Positions 23,826 through 35,466 of a stretch of 64,000 bases of DNA are shown one piece after another (position 1 is the stretch's first letter; each line of letters begins with the position of its first letter). The translations under genes and the position numbers were made by a program. Source of the stretch: Clavibacter michiganensis subsp. insidiosus (lineage in GTDB: Bacteria > Actinomycetota > Actinomycetes > Actinomycetales > Microbacteriaceae); contig NZ_MZMO01000001.1 in NCBI RefSeq assembly GCF_002240565.1, forward strand, positions 806,001-870,000, read 5' to 3'. The notes under the pieces were generated by a model, which saw only the letters and a program-made list of their open reading frames with translations, did not search any database and was not told the origin of the DNA.

Positions 23826-25615
23826 TCAGCGGCCCGCGCCGAGGTGCGCGCGCCAGGAGCCGCGCTCGGTGATGTCCTCGGCGTCCTCGAGCGCCTGGGG
23901 CTCGCAGAGGAAGCCGAGCACCTCGGATCCGTCCGCCATGGCCACCTTGCCGACCACCATGGGGCGCGCGAGCTGCGTGACGACGTCGGCCACGCGGCCC
24001 GAGGGGATCGCCCACAGCTCCCCGGTGATGGAAGCGCCGCCCGTCTCCGTGGCGACGAGGCCCGGCTTGGGCGGCACGGTGTCGAGCGCGTGGAGGCGGT
24101 AGGCGGGCGCGGTGACCGCGTCGCCGAGCAGCCGCGCGCCGAGCCCGGTGAGCTGGCCGTTGAGCGGCTGCCCGACCATGTGCGCGCCGAACACGGCGAT
24201 CGGCGTGGCGGCGGGTCCCCACGACGGGGCAGGCGTGCGCGGCTCGTCCGGCGCCGTGCCGACCGCGCGCTGCAGCCGGTCCGCGGCGTCGACGAGCGCG
24301 GCGTCCGAGAACGCCGGGCCGACCAGGGTCACGCCGAACGGCCGCCCGTCGGCGTCCGGCCCGGGCACCGCGATCGCGGCCAGGTCGAGGAGGTTCACGA
24401 AGTTCGTGTAGGTGCCCACCCAGGAGTTGACGCCGATCGGATCGGCCGCGACCTCGGCCCGCGACGGATGCCCGGGCGCGGTGGGCAGCAGGAGCGCGTC
24501 CACGCCGGCGAGGATGCGCCGGGCGTCCAGCCGGTGGCGGCGGAGGGCCTGCTGGTCGGCGACGAGCTCGACGGCCGTCTTCGCGGAGCCGGATCCGATG
24601 ATGCGGGCGACCGACGGATCCGCGCCCTCGGGCGACCTGGCGAGCAGGTGGCCGACGGCCTGGGTGCGCTCGGCGACGAGGGCGCCGTCGTAGAGGAGGG
24701 CGGCGGCCGCGAGCAGCGGCGAGATGTCGACCTCGGCGACCTCCACGCCGGCGTCGCCGAGCATCGCCACCGTACGGTCGAATGCGCTCCGCCATGACGG
24801 CGACATGGGCGCGAGGCCCGCGTCGGCCGGCACAGCGAGGCGGAGGACCGGAGCCGCGCTGAGCGGGGCGTCGGAGGGCCAGGGGCGGCTCGCCGGATCC
24901 GCGTCGTCGACACCCGCCACCACCCCGGCCACGCGCTCGGCCAGGGCGAGGGTGCGCGCGAAGACGGTCACGGTGTCGTAGGAGGGCGCGGCCGGCACGA
25001 CGCCCCGGGCGGGCAGGAGGCCCAGGGTGGGCTTGATCCCGACGAGCCGGTTGTAGGCGGCGGGCACGCGCCCGGACCCGGCGGTGTCGGTGCCGAGCGC
25101 GGCGTCCGCGATGCCGAGCGCCACCGCGACCGCGGAGCCCGAGCTGGATCCGCCGGACACGAGCTCCGGGTCTTCCGCTCCCCGCACCTCGCCGTAGGGG
25201 CTGCGCGTGCCCACGAGGCCGGTCGCGAGCTGATCCAGGTTCGTCTTGCCGAGGACCACGGCGCCCGCCGCCTCGAGGCGCGCGACCACCGTGGCGCTCT
25301 CCTCCGGCTGGTAGGCGCTGACGGGCAGCGCCGCGGTCGTCGGGAACCCGGCCGCGTCGATGTTGTCCTTGACGGCCACCACGAGACCGGCGAGCGGCAG
25401 GGCGTCGGCGCCCTCCTCCGCGAGGGCCCGCGCGACGCCGGCCGCGGCGGCGACCGCCTCCTCCTCCGGGCGGAGCGTGATCCACACCTCCGGCCGGTCC
25501 ACCTCGGCGATGCGCCGGTAGGCGGCGCGGACGCGGGCGACCGGATCCGGTGCCGCTGCGGGAGGGCGGGAGGGGCGGGAGGGGTGACGGGGGCTGTCGT
25601 GGGCGATGCGGTCAT
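23826..25615 (-). CDS. atzF: Allophanate hydrolase, with probable 1-nt frameshift near the 5' end
   Basis: About 590 aa if repaired. It hydrolyses allophanate to ammonia and CO2. The amidase-signature triad is visible: Lys in VVAVKDNIDAAGF, cis-Ser in DTAGSGR and the nucleophile Ser in the preceding GGSSSGSA region. The C-terminal domain (GAHMVGQPLNGQLTGLGARLL to GFLCEP) is the AtzF type. The best start, ATG 25615 with a GGAG site, begins MTASPTTAPVTPPAPPA. It is one frame off from the rest, which follows on as PPAAAPDPVARV if one G is added to the run at 25560-25566. The first of three 9-bp units there is 8 bp. Otherwise the only start is a GTG at 25502 with no RBS. No urea carboxylase gene is nearby. 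Confidence 0.85.
25560..25585. repeat. Three 9-bp G-rich units, one of them 8 bp
   Basis: GGGAGGGC (25560-25567), GGGAGGGGC (25568-25576) and GGGAGGGGT (25577-25585). The short first unit is where the allophanate hydrolase frame breaks. Confidence 0.8.
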
Positions 25616-25765
25616 GTGGGGTCTCTCCGTTCGGGGTGCGGCGGTCATGGCGCGGTGGCGATGGCGGGGCGGTGCGCGGACGGGCCACTTCTCGGCCGCG
25701 GGAGCGAGGAGCGCGGAGTGGATGGCGCGCGTCGCATCGTGGAGCCGACGGCCGGATCCGGCTCG

Positions 25766-28700
25766 TCAGCCCGCGAGCACCTTGCGGATCCGCTGCAGCG
25801 ACACCGGCTCGGCCGTCGGCAGGTGCTGGGCGAAGAGGCTGAGCCGCAGCTCCTCGAGCATCCAGCGCGCGTGCACGAGCGACTCGGGCGCGTGCGGCGC
25901 CGACGGGATGACGCCGCCGGCCTCGCGGTAGAGGTCGGTCGCCTTCTGCACCTCGGTCATCCACGCGCGGTCGCGCGCGGGCTGGTCGGGCCGGCGCTGC
26001 ACGCGGTGCGTCAGGCCGGAGAGGTAGGCGGGCAGGCGCTGCAGCCGGGCGAGGCCGGTGACCGAGACGAAGCCCGGGTACACGAGCCCGGCGAGCTGCT
26101 CGCGCGCATCGGTGAGCGCGCCGATCAGCTGCATGCTCGTCGCCTGCTTGATCGCGCGCTCGGCGTCGCGCGCGCCCGTGAGCACGCGGTTGACAAGCGC
26201 CACCGTGTCGAACATCGAGTCCATCACGACGCCGGAGATGCGATCCCGAGCCGTCTCGAACAGCTCCTTCGAGTAGATCGCGCCGCCCGGGGCCACGCGC
26301 TCGAGCACCTGGTCGATGCAGGCGAGCAGGCAGTCGTCGAAGAGCGCCTGCACGTTCGGGTACGGGCTCGTCGCGAGCATGAGCTTCTCCTGGCTCGTGA
26401 GGTGCTGCTTCACGTAGGCCGAGGGATTCGCGATGGCGAGCACGAGCAGGCGTCGGACGCCGCCGGGCATCGCGCGCGCCTGGTCCTCGGCGGTCGCCAT
26501 GAGGCGGATCGCGACGGTGGATCCCTCGTCGACGAGCGCCGGGTACGCGCGGATGACTTGCCGGCTGTCGCCCGTGCCGCCCTGCGCGGTGTCGACGAAG
26601 CGGGGCAGCTCGTCGAGGTCCCACGTGGTGAGGCCGGTGCGCTCCATGCCGCGCGTCGCCGGCCCTGATGCGCCGGCGACGCGCTCGACCGGGCGCGCGG
26701 TGGCCCGGGCGACGCTGTCGCGCGCGCGGCTGGAGAGCCGCGCCTGCAGCTCGGTGAGATCGCGGCCGGCGGCGACCTCGCGGCCGCGCTCGTCGACCAC
26801 GCGGAACGCCATGCGGAGGTGCGCGGGGATCCGGTCGAGGTCGAAGTCGTCGTCGGCCACGCGCACGTGCGCCTTCCGCATGATGAGGCCCGCGATGGTG
26901 GTGGTGAAGGCCACGGGGTGCTGCGGATCCGGCTCGGGCAGCCCCTCGAGCAGCCGGTCGGCCCAGTCGGCGGCGGGCACGACGTTCTTGCGCAGCGCCT
27001 TCGGGAGGGCCTTGATCATGGCGGTGACGAGATCGCGCCGCATGCCGGGCACCTGCCAGTCGAAGCCGGCGGGGCTGAGCCGGGCGAGGAGCGCGAGCGG
27101 CACCTGCACGGTCACGCCGTCGTCGGGCGCGCCCGGCTCGAAGCGGTACGTGAGGGAGAGGCGCTGGTCGCCCTGCTGCCAGGTGGGCGGGAAGGCGCCC
27201 TCGTCGACGTCGACGGCGTCCTCGGCGAGGAGCTCCTCGGCGGTCATGGTGAGGAGGTCGGGCGTCTCCTGGCGCTGCTTCTTCCACCACCCCTCGAAGG
27301 CGCGCGTGGAGGCGACGTCGCGGGGGATCCGCTTGTCGTAGAACTCGAAGACGGCCTCGTCGTCGTTGAGGATGTCGCGGCGGCGCGTGCGCTCCTCGAC
27401 CTCGGCGAGCTCCTCGCGGAGCTTCCGGTTGGCGCGGTCGAACGCCTGCTGCGACTCCCAGTCGCCCTCGACGAGCGCGTGCCGGATGAAGAGCTCGCGC
27501 GCGTACGCCGGGTCGATCCGGGAGAACTGCACGCGCCGCTTGAGCACGATGGGGACGCCGTACAGCGTCACGCGCTCCCAGGCCACGGTCGCACCCTGCT
27601 TCTTCTCCCAGTGCGGCTCGCTGTGGGTGCGCTTGACGAGCCCGCCCGCGATCGGCTCGGCCCACGCCGGGTCGATGGCCGCGTTGGTGCGCGCGAACAG
27701 GCGGCTGGTCTCCACGAGCTCGGCGCTCATGATCGCGTCGGGCTGCTTCTTCGCGAGCGCGGATCCCGGGAACACCACGAAGCGCGACTGGCGCGCGCCC
27801 ACGTAGTCCTTCTTCTGCGCGTCCTTCAGCCCGATGTGGGAGAGGAGGCCCGCGAGCAGGGACTTGTGGATCCCGTCGGGGTCGGCCTTCGGCTCGTTCA
27901 TCTGCAGGTCGAGCGGGCGGGCCAGCTGGCGCAGCTGGCGGAACACGTCCTTCCACTCGCGCACGCGCACGTAGTTGAGGAACTCGGCCTTGCACATGCG
28001 GCGGAACGCGCTCGAGGAGAGCTCGGCCTCCTTCTCCTCCAGGTGGTTCCAGAGGTTGAGGAGCGTGATGAAGTCGCTCGACGGATCCACGAAGCGCGCG
28101 TGCTGCTGGTCGGCCTGCGGTCGCTTCTCGAGGGGGCGCTCGCGGACGTCCTGGATGGTGAGGCCGGCCACCATGATCATGACCTCGCGGCTCACGCCGT
28201 GCTTGCGCGACTCCACGACCATGCGCGCGAACCGCGGGTCGATCGGCAGGCGCGACAGGTCGCGGCCCACCTTGGTGAGCGTGGGGCTCCCGTCGGGGGA
28301 GCGGACGACCGCGCCCAGCTCGGTGAGGAGGTCGACGCCGTCCTTGATGCCGCGCGAGTCCGGCGGCTGGAGGAACGGGAACGCGGCGATGTCGCCGAGG
28401 CCGAGCGACACCATCTGCAGGATCACGGCCGCGAGGTTCGTGCGGAGGATCTCCGGCTCGGTGAACTCGGGCCGTCGGGCGAAGTCCTCCTCCGAGTACA
28501 GGCGGATCGCGATGCCGTCGCTCGTGCGGCCGGATCGGCCCGAGCGCTGGTTGGCGGAGGCCTGCGAGATCGCCTCGATGGGGAGCCGCTGCACCTTGGA
28601 GCGCACGGAGTAGCGGGAGATGCGCGCGGTGCCGGCGTCGATCACGTACTTGATGCCGGGCACCGTGAGGCTCGTCTCGGCGACGTTGGTGGCGAGCACG

Positions 28701-29584
28701 ATGCGGCGGCGCACGCCCGCCTGCGTCGACGGCTGGAAGACGCGGTGCTGATCCGCCGACGAGAGCCGCCCGTAGAGCGGCAGCACCTCGGTGTGCGGGA
28801 GGTTCCGGCTGCGGATGGCGTCCTCGGCGTCGCGGATCTCGTTCTCGCCGCTCAGGAACACGAGCACGTCGCCGGACGACTCGGCCGCCAGCTCGTCGAG
28901 CGCCGCGTTGATGCCCTCGAGGAAGTCGCGATCGTCGGCCGGGCGCTCGAGCGGCGCGTCGGCGAGGTCGTCGTCCTCGCCCGCGACGGCGGCCTCGGCG
29001 ACGAGCGGGCGGTACCGGATCTCCACCGGGTACGTCCGCCCGGAGACCTCCACGATCGGGGCGTCGCCGAAGTGCCGCGAGAAGCTCTGCGGGTCGATGG
29101 TGGCCGACGTGATGATGAGCTTGAGGTCGGGCCGGCGCGGCAGCAGCTGCTTGAGGTAGCCGAGCAGGAAGTCGATGTTGAGGCTGCGCTCGTGGGCCTC
29201 GTCGATGATGATCGTGTCGTACTTCTTCAGCAGCCTGTCGCGCTGCAGCTCGTTGAGCAGGATCCCGTCGGTCATGAGCTTGATGCGGGTGTCGGCCGAG
29301 ACCTTGTCGGTGAAGCGCACCTGGTAGCCCACGAGCTGGCCCACCTCGCCGCCGAGCTCCTCCGCGATGCGCTCCGAGATCGTGCGCGCGGCGAGCCGCC
29401 GGGGCTGCGTGTGGCCGATGCTCTCGCGGCCGAGCTCGAGGCAGATCTTCGGCAGCTGCGTGGTCTTGCCGGAGCCCGTCGCGCCCGCGACGATGACGAC
29501 CTGGTTGTCGCGGATGGCGTCGGCGATCTCGTCCCGCATCCGGCTGACGGGGAGCTCGGGCGGGTACGCGATGCTGAATTCCAT
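25766..29584 (-). CDS. hrpA: ATP-dependent RNA helicase HrpA
   Basis: 1272 aa, typical for HrpA. It is a DEAH-box helicase. Motif I is GATGSGKTT near residue 35, motif II IIIDEAHERS, motif III SATID, and motif VI QRSGRSGR is read as ANQRSGRSGRTSDG. A helicase-associated and OB region and the long C-terminal DUF3418-type domain follow (QLPVMR-like WQVPGMRRDLV). It is likely to act in rRNA or mRNA processing in the cytoplasm. It is divergent from the acyl-CoA ligase gene (140-nt gap). Confidence 0.95.
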   Translation of the reverse strand: MEFSIAYPPELPVSRMRDEIADAIRDNQVVIVAGATGSGKTTQLPKICLELGRESIGHTQPRRLAARTISERIAEELGGEVGQLVGYQVRFTDKVSADTRIKLMTDGILLNELQRDRLLKKYDTIIIDEAHERSLNIDFLLGYLKQLLPRRPDLKLIITSATIDPQSFSRHFGDAPIVEVSGRTYPVEIRYRPLVAEAAVAGEDDDLADAPLERPADDRDFLEGINAALDELAAESSGDVLVFLSGENEIRDAEDAIRSRNLPHTEVLPLYGRLSSADQHRVFQPSTQAGVRRRIVLATNVAETSLTVPGIKYVIDAGTARISRYSVRSKVQRLPIEAISQASANQRSGRSGRTSDGIAIRLYSEEDFARRPEFTEPEILRTNLAAVILQMVSLGLGDIAAFPFLQPPDSRGIKDGVDLLTELGAVVRSPDGSPTLTKVGRDLSRLPIDPRFARMVVESRKHGVSREVMIMVAGLTIQDVRERPLEKRPQADQQHARFVDPSSDFITLLNLWNHLEEKEAELSSSAFRRMCKAEFLNYVRVREWKDVFRQLRQLARPLDLQMNEPKADPDGIHKSLLAGLLSHIGLKDAQKKDYVGARQSRFVVFPGSALAKKQPDAIMSAELVETSRLFARTNAAIDPAWAEPIAGGLVKRTHSEPHWEKKQGATVAWERVTLYGVPIVLKRRVQFSRIDPAYARELFIRHALVEGDWESQQAFDRANRKLREELAEVEERTRRRDILNDDEAVFEFYDKRIPRDVASTRAFEGWWKKQRQETPDLLTMTAEELLAEDAVDVDEGAFPPTWQQGDQRLSLTYRFEPGAPDDGVTVQVPLALLARLSPAGFDWQVPGMRRDLVTAMIKALPKALRKNVVPAADWADRLLEGLPEPDPQHPVAFTTTIAGLIMRKAHVRVADDDFDLDRIPAHLRMAFRVVDERGREVAAGRDLTELQARLSSRARDSVARATARPVERVAGASGPATRGMERTGLTTWDLDELPRFVDTAQGGTGDSRQVIRAYPALVDEGSTVAIRLMATAEDQARAMPGGVRRLLVLAIANPSAYVKQHLTSQEKLMLATSPYPNVQALFDDCLLACIDQVLERVAPGGAIYSKELFETARDRISGVVMDSMFDTVALVNRVLTGARDAERAIKQATSMQLIGALTDAREQLAGLVYPGFVSVTGLARLQRLPAYLSGLTHRVQRRPDQPARDRAWMTEVQKATDLYREAGGVIPSAPHAPESLVHARWMLEELRLSLFAQHLPTAEPVSLQRIRKVLAG

Positions 29585-29724
29585 GCTGGTTTGAGTCTAT
29601 CCGCGGGGCGCCGCCCCTCCCCGTGGCGTCGGCCCGGAGGTAGCGTCGGGGAAAGGCGCCGGGACACCACGGCGCGCGGGTCGCAGTCGCCGCCCGAGTC
29701 GACGACGACCGACGGGATCCGTCC

Positions 29725-31311
29725 ATGAGCTCCGACACGCCCCTCCAGCCCGCGCACGAGCAGCCCCCCGGCGGGTTCGCCTCCGTCTCGGTCGCCGCGA
29801 TCCTCGCCGAGTCCGCTGACCGGCACGCCGACCGCGTCGCCGTGGTCGTCGGCGACGTCTCCACCACCTACCGCGAGCTCTGGGACGAGACGCGGGCCTA
29901 CGCGGGCGCCCTCCGCGACCGCGGGGTGGGCGAGGGCACGCGCGTCGCGATGCTCATCCCGAACGTCGCCGACTTCCCCCGCGTGTACTACGCGGTGCTC
30001 GCGCTCGGCGGCGTGGTCGTGCCCGTGCACGCGCTGCTGAAGGCCGAGGAGATCGCGTACGTGCTGCGCGACTCGGGATCCGCGCTCCTGGTGTGCGCCG
30101 GACCGCTGCTCGAGCAGGGCGGGAAGGGCGCGGTGCTCGCGGACGTGCCCGTCATCAGCGTGCTCGTGCCGGCCTCCTCCGAGGGCGGACCCGAGCGCCT
30201 GGAGGAGCTCGCGCGGGCCGCGACGCCGATCCGCACCTACGTGCCGCGCCGGCCGTCCGACACCGCGACGATCCTCTACACCTCGGGCACCACGGGGCAG
30301 CCGAAGGGCGCGGAGGGCTGCCACCTCGCGCTCGTGATGCAGGTCGACGTGCTGCTGCTCGACACCTTCGACCTGCGCGCGGGCGACCGGATCCTGGGCT
30401 GCCTGCCCCTGTTCCACACCTTCGGGCAGACCTGCACCATGAACGCGTCGTTCCGCGCGGGCGCGACCATCGTGATGGTGCCGCGCTTCGACGGCGACGC
30501 GGCCCTCGCGCTCATGGTCGAGCACGACACGCAGGTCTTCATGGGCGTGCCGACCATGTACTTCGCGCTGCTGGCCGCCGCCGCCCGGAACCCCGCGCGG
30601 CCGGCCCTGCGCTACGCCATCTCGGGCGGCGCCGCGCTCCCGGTGGCCGCGATCGACGCGTTCCGGGAGGCGTTCTCCGCCGAGATCCACGAGGGATACG
30701 GGCTCACGGAGACCTCGCCCGTCGCGTCGTTCAACCACGTGGGGCTGCCGGCCCGGCCGGGCACCGTCGGGAAGCCGATCTGGGGCGTGCAGATCGAGAT
30801 CGCCGATCCCGAGCGCGAGGACCGCGTCGAGCTCCTCGAGCGCGGCGTGCTCGGCGAGATCGTGATCCGCGGCCACAACCTCATGAACGGCTACCTGCAC
30901 CGGCCGGAGGACACGGCCCGCGCGATCGTCGACGGCTGGTTCCGCACGGGCGACCTCGGCACCATCGACGACGAGGGCTACATCCGCGTGGTCGACCGGA
31001 CGAAGGACATGATCCTGCGCAACGGCTACAACGTGTACCCGCGCGAGGTCGAGGAGGTGCTCGCCCGGCACCCCGACGTGGCGCAGTGCGCCGTGTTCGG
31101 CGTCGCGCACGAGCTGCACGGCCAGGAGGTGGCGGCGGCGATCGTGGTGCGCGCCGACGCCGAGGTGGATCCGGCCGAGGTGATCGCGTTCCTCCGCGAG
31201 CGCATCGCCTCGTACAAGTACCCTCGACGCGTGGAGATCGTGGATGCGCTGCCCCTCGGGCCCAGCGGGAAGGTGCTGAAGCGCGAGCTCGTCGACCGGT
31301 TCGGGGCGTGA
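29725..31311 (+). CDS. AMP-dependent acyl-CoA synthetase
   Basis: 528 aa. It activates a carboxylic acid via an acyl-adenylate. The P-loop-like motif is ILYTSGTTGQPKG and the adenylation motif GYGLTETSP. FRTGDLGTIDDEGY and DRTKDMILRNGYNVYPREVE form the hinge, and the catalytic Lys is in LGPSGKVLKREL. It is most like medium- or long-chain fatty-acid-CoA ligases; chain length cannot be told. Its TGA overlaps the GTG of the next gene (GTGA), so the two are co-translated. Confidence 0.92.
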   Translation: MSSDTPLQPAHEQPPGGFASVSVAAILAESADRHADRVAVVVGDVSTTYRELWDETRAYAGALRDRGVGEGTRVAMLIPNVADFPRVYYAVLALGGVVVPVHALLKAEEIAYVLRDSGSALLVCAGPLLEQGGKGAVLADVPVISVLVPASSEGGPERLEELARAATPIRTYVPRRPSDTATILYTSGTTGQPKGAEGCHLALVMQVDVLLLDTFDLRAGDRILGCLPLFHTFGQTCTMNASFRAGATIVMVPRFDGDAALALMVEHDTQVFMGVPTMYFALLAAAARNPARPALRYAISGGAALPVAAIDAFREAFSAEIHEGYGLTETSPVASFNHVGLPARPGTVGKPIWGVQIEIADPEREDRVELLERGVLGEIVIRGHNLMNGYLHRPEDTARAIVDGWFRTGDLGTIDDEGYIRVVDRTKDMILRNGYNVYPREVEEVLARHPDVAQCAVFGVAHELHGQEVAAAIVVRADAEVDPAEVIAFLRERIASYKYPRRVEIVDALPLGPSGKVLKRELVDRFGA

Positions 31312-32150
31312 GCGGCGCCGTCCTCCGCACGCCCATCCCGTCGGTGGCGATGGGCGACGGCGTCCCCATCCCGCAGTTCGGCGTCGGCACCTACAAGGTG
31401 TCGGACGGAGATGCCGAGCGGATCGTCGCGGAGGCGCTCGAGGTCGGCTACCGGCACGTCGACACCGCGGCCATGTACGGCAACGAGGAGGGCGTCGGGC
31501 GGGCGATCCGCGCGTCCGGCATCCCGCGCGACGAGCTGTTCGTCACCACCAAGGTCTGGAACGACGACCACGGGCGCGCGCGGGCGGCCGAGGCGATGCG
31601 CCGGAGCCTCGACAGGCTGGGCCTGCCCGCGGTCGACCTGATCCTCATCCACTGGCCCGCCGCCGAGCGCGGCCTCTACGTCGAGACGTGGGAGGCGCTC
31701 GCCCAGGCGCGCGAGGAGGGGATCACCCGCTCCATCGGCGTCTCCAACTTCCTCGTGCCGCACCTCCAGGCGCTGGATGCCGCGGGGCTCCCGGCACCCG
31801 CGGTCGACCAGATCGAGCTGCACCCGCGGCACCAGCAGCGGGAGACCACGGCGTACCTGGCCGAGCACGGGATCGCCGTCCAGGCGTGGAGCCCGCTCGC
31901 CCGCGGCGCCGTCGCCGACGCACCGGTCGTGCGCGACGCCGCCCTGGCCCACGGGAGGACGGACGCGCAGGTCGTGCTGCGCTGGCACGTGCAGCGCGGC
32001 ACGATCGTCTTCCCGAAGACCACGCGGCGCGAGCGGCTCGTCGAGAACGCGGACGTCTTCGACTTCGCGCTGACCGACGAGGAGATGGCCGGGATCACCG
32101 CGCTCGAGGCGGCCGGACGCGTCGGCAGCCACCCCGACCAGGTGGTCTGA
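31308..32150 (+). CDS. Aldo/keto reductase (AKR5-like)
   Basis: 280 aa. NADPH-dependent reductase with tetrad Asp and Tyr in HVDTAAMYGNE, Lys in FVTTKVWNDDH and His in LILIHWP. ITRSIGVSNF and VFPKTTRRERLVEN are the family's structural and cofactor motifs. It resembles 2,5-diketo-D-gluconate reductase-type enzymes. The start is the GTG overlapping the ligase stop; an upstream extension would lie in the ligase gene. Confidence 0.93.
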   Translation: MSGAVLRTPIPSVAMGDGVPIPQFGVGTYKVSDGDAERIVAEALEVGYRHVDTAAMYGNEEGVGRAIRASGIPRDELFVTTKVWNDDHGRARAAEAMRRSLDRLGLPAVDLILIHWPAAERGLYVETWEALAQAREEGITRSIGVSNFLVPHLQALDAAGLPAPAVDQIELHPRHQQRETTAYLAEHGIAVQAWSPLARGAVADAPVVRDAALAHGRTDAQVVLRWHVQRGTIVFPKTTRRERLVENADVFDFALTDEEMAGITALEAAGRVGSHPDQVV

Positions 32151-32193
32151 CCGGGGCGCTCCCGAGCAGCACGGGCGTGTCACCTCGGCCGGG

Positions 32194-32199
32194 TACGGT
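32194..32199 (+). promoter_or_regulatory. -10 element of a leaderless promoter (corA)
   Basis: TACGGT is followed by 7 nt and then the ATG at 32207. No Shine-Dalgarno is seen. Confidence 0.45.
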
Positions 32200-32206
32200 G
32201 TCCGTC

Positions 32207-33373
32207 ATGTCCCAGCACCGCATCCGCACGCGCCTCAAGTCCGTGGTCGCCCGGGGCGTCGCGCCCCTCGGCGCGCATGCCGGTGGAGGGGCGTCGCGCG
32301 CGCGGGCCGAGCGGGAGGCCGACGGCGCAGCCGACCCCACGGGTGCGCGCCGCCCGAGCCTCGTCGACAACGGCGTGTACGTGGACGGCTGCCGCGTCGC
32401 CTCGCCCGCCACGCTCGCCGACACGTTCCGCGAGCTCGACGAGCGCCCCGAGGCCATGGCGTGGATCGGCCTCTACCGGCCCACGGTCGAGGAGCTGCAG
32501 GCGCTCGCCGAGGAGTTCGACCTGCACGAGCTCGCGGTGGAGGACGCGGTCCAGGCCCACCAGCGGCCCAAGACCGAGCGCTACAGCTCCACCCTCTTCA
32601 CGGTGCTGCGCGCCGCCCGCTACGTGGACGACCGCGAGGAGGTGGAGTTCGGCGAGCTGCACGTGTTCCTCGGCCGCAACTTCGTGATCACCGTCCGGCA
32701 CGCGGAGTCGCCCGACCTCTCCGCCATCCGCACGCGCATGCAGGAGCGGCCCGAGCTCCTCTCGCACGGGCCGCAGTCGGTGCTGTACGCGATCCTCGAC
32801 GCCGTCGTCGACGGGTACGCGCCCGTCGTCACGGGCCTCGCCAACGACATCGACGAGATCGAGGACCAGGTGTTCGACGGGGATCCGGCCGTGTCCCGCC
32901 GCATCTACGAGCTCAGCCGCGAGGTCATCGACTTCCAGCGCGCGGTGCGCCCGCTCGGCGGCATGCTGCAGCAGCTGCAGGCGGGATCCGGCAAGTACGA
33001 GGTGAGCGAGGACCTCCAGCAGGCGCTCCGCGACGTGGCCGACCACGTCATCGTCGTGAACGAGCGCGTGGAGGAGTTCCGCGTCCTGCTGCGGGACATC
33101 CTCACCGTGAACTCGACGCTCGTCGGCCAGCGCCAGAACGAGGAGATGCGCGAGCTGAGCGAGTCGAGCAACCGGCAGAGCGTGGAGACCCGCAAGATCT
33201 CCGGCTGGGCGGCCATCCTCTTCGCGCCCACGCTCGTCTCGAGCGTCTACGGCATGAACTTCGACATCATGCCGGAGCTGCACTGGGACTGGGGCTACCC
33301 GTTCTCGCTGGTGCTCATGCTCGGCGTCAGCGGCGTGCTCTACGGCATCTTCCGCAAGCGCGACTGGATCTGA
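32207..33373 (+). CDS. corA: CorA family magnesium/cobalt transporter
   Basis: 388 aa. A basic N-terminal extension of about 50 residues comes before the cytoplasmic funnel domain (about 51-325), which is rich in acidic helices such as DDREEVEFGELHVFLGRN. Two C-terminal membrane helices are joined by the ion-selectivity motif GMN at 349-351 (VYGMNFDIMPE), and the C-terminus is basic. The start at 32207 is supported by TACGGT 7 nt upstream; further upstream the frame overlaps the reductase gene. It mediates Mg2+ uptake at the cell membrane. Confidence 0.94.
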   Translation: MSQHRIRTRLKSVVARGVAPLGAHAGGGASRARAEREADGAADPTGARRPSLVDNGVYVDGCRVASPATLADTFRELDERPEAMAWIGLYRPTVEELQALAEEFDLHELAVEDAVQAHQRPKTERYSSTLFTVLRAARYVDDREEVEFGELHVFLGRNFVITVRHAESPDLSAIRTRMQERPELLSHGPQSVLYAILDAVVDGYAPVVTGLANDIDEIEDQVFDGDPAVSRRIYELSREVIDFQRAVRPLGGMLQQLQAGSGKYEVSEDLQQALRDVADHVIVVNERVEEFRVLLRDILTVNSTLVGQRQNEEMRELSESSNRQSVETRKISGWAAILFAPTLVSSVYGMNFDIMPELHWDWGYPFSLVLMLGVSGVLYGIFRKRDWI

Positions 33374-33417
33374 CGCCCGGCCCGCCGCCGGCCGGACGCC
33401 GCCGGCTGCCCCGCGCG

Positions 33418-33423
33418 TAGCGT
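33418..33423 (+). promoter_or_regulatory. -10 element of a leaderless promoter (DUF255 gene)
   Basis: TAGCGT is followed by 6 nt and the ATG at 33430. Confidence 0.5.
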
Positions 33424-33429
33424 GGACGC

Positions 33430-35370
<1,941 letters not shown>

Positions 35371-35385
<15 letters not shown>

Positions 35386-35403
35386 CGTTGGTGACACTTC
35401 GGG
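35371..35403 (+). repeat. Left terminal inverted repeat, IS copy 1
   Basis: Begins TGTACCCGGCCATGACGTTG. It matches the reverse complement of 36406-36438 at the first 5 bp and over ATxACGTTGGTGACACT. Confidence 0.8.
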
Positions 35404-35412
35404 GCGTGTGAG

Positions 35413-35465
35413 GAGGCCTCCTGGCTTGATGGAGCTGTCTAGTTCTGCCACTGCCAGGAGGCCTC
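35413..35465 (+). promoter_or_regulatory. Hairpin covering the transposase ribosome-binding site (IS copy 1)
   Basis: A perfect 13-bp inverted repeat (35413-35425 and 35453-35465) with a 27-nt loop. The right arm contains AGGAGG, the Shine-Dalgarno of the transposase ATG at 35467. Transcripts entering from outside the element would fold and hide it. The same hairpin is at 41205-41257 in copy 2. Confidence 0.65.
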
Positions 35466-35466
35466 G

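Noticed and set aside
23826..29867. A 2013-codon minus-strand reading frame covering the allophanate hydrolase and hrpA
   Set aside because: Only its last part (to about 25560) matches a family. The rest is antisense or out-of-frame shadow of hrpA with Arg/Pro/Ala-rich nonsense, common in very GC-rich DNA.
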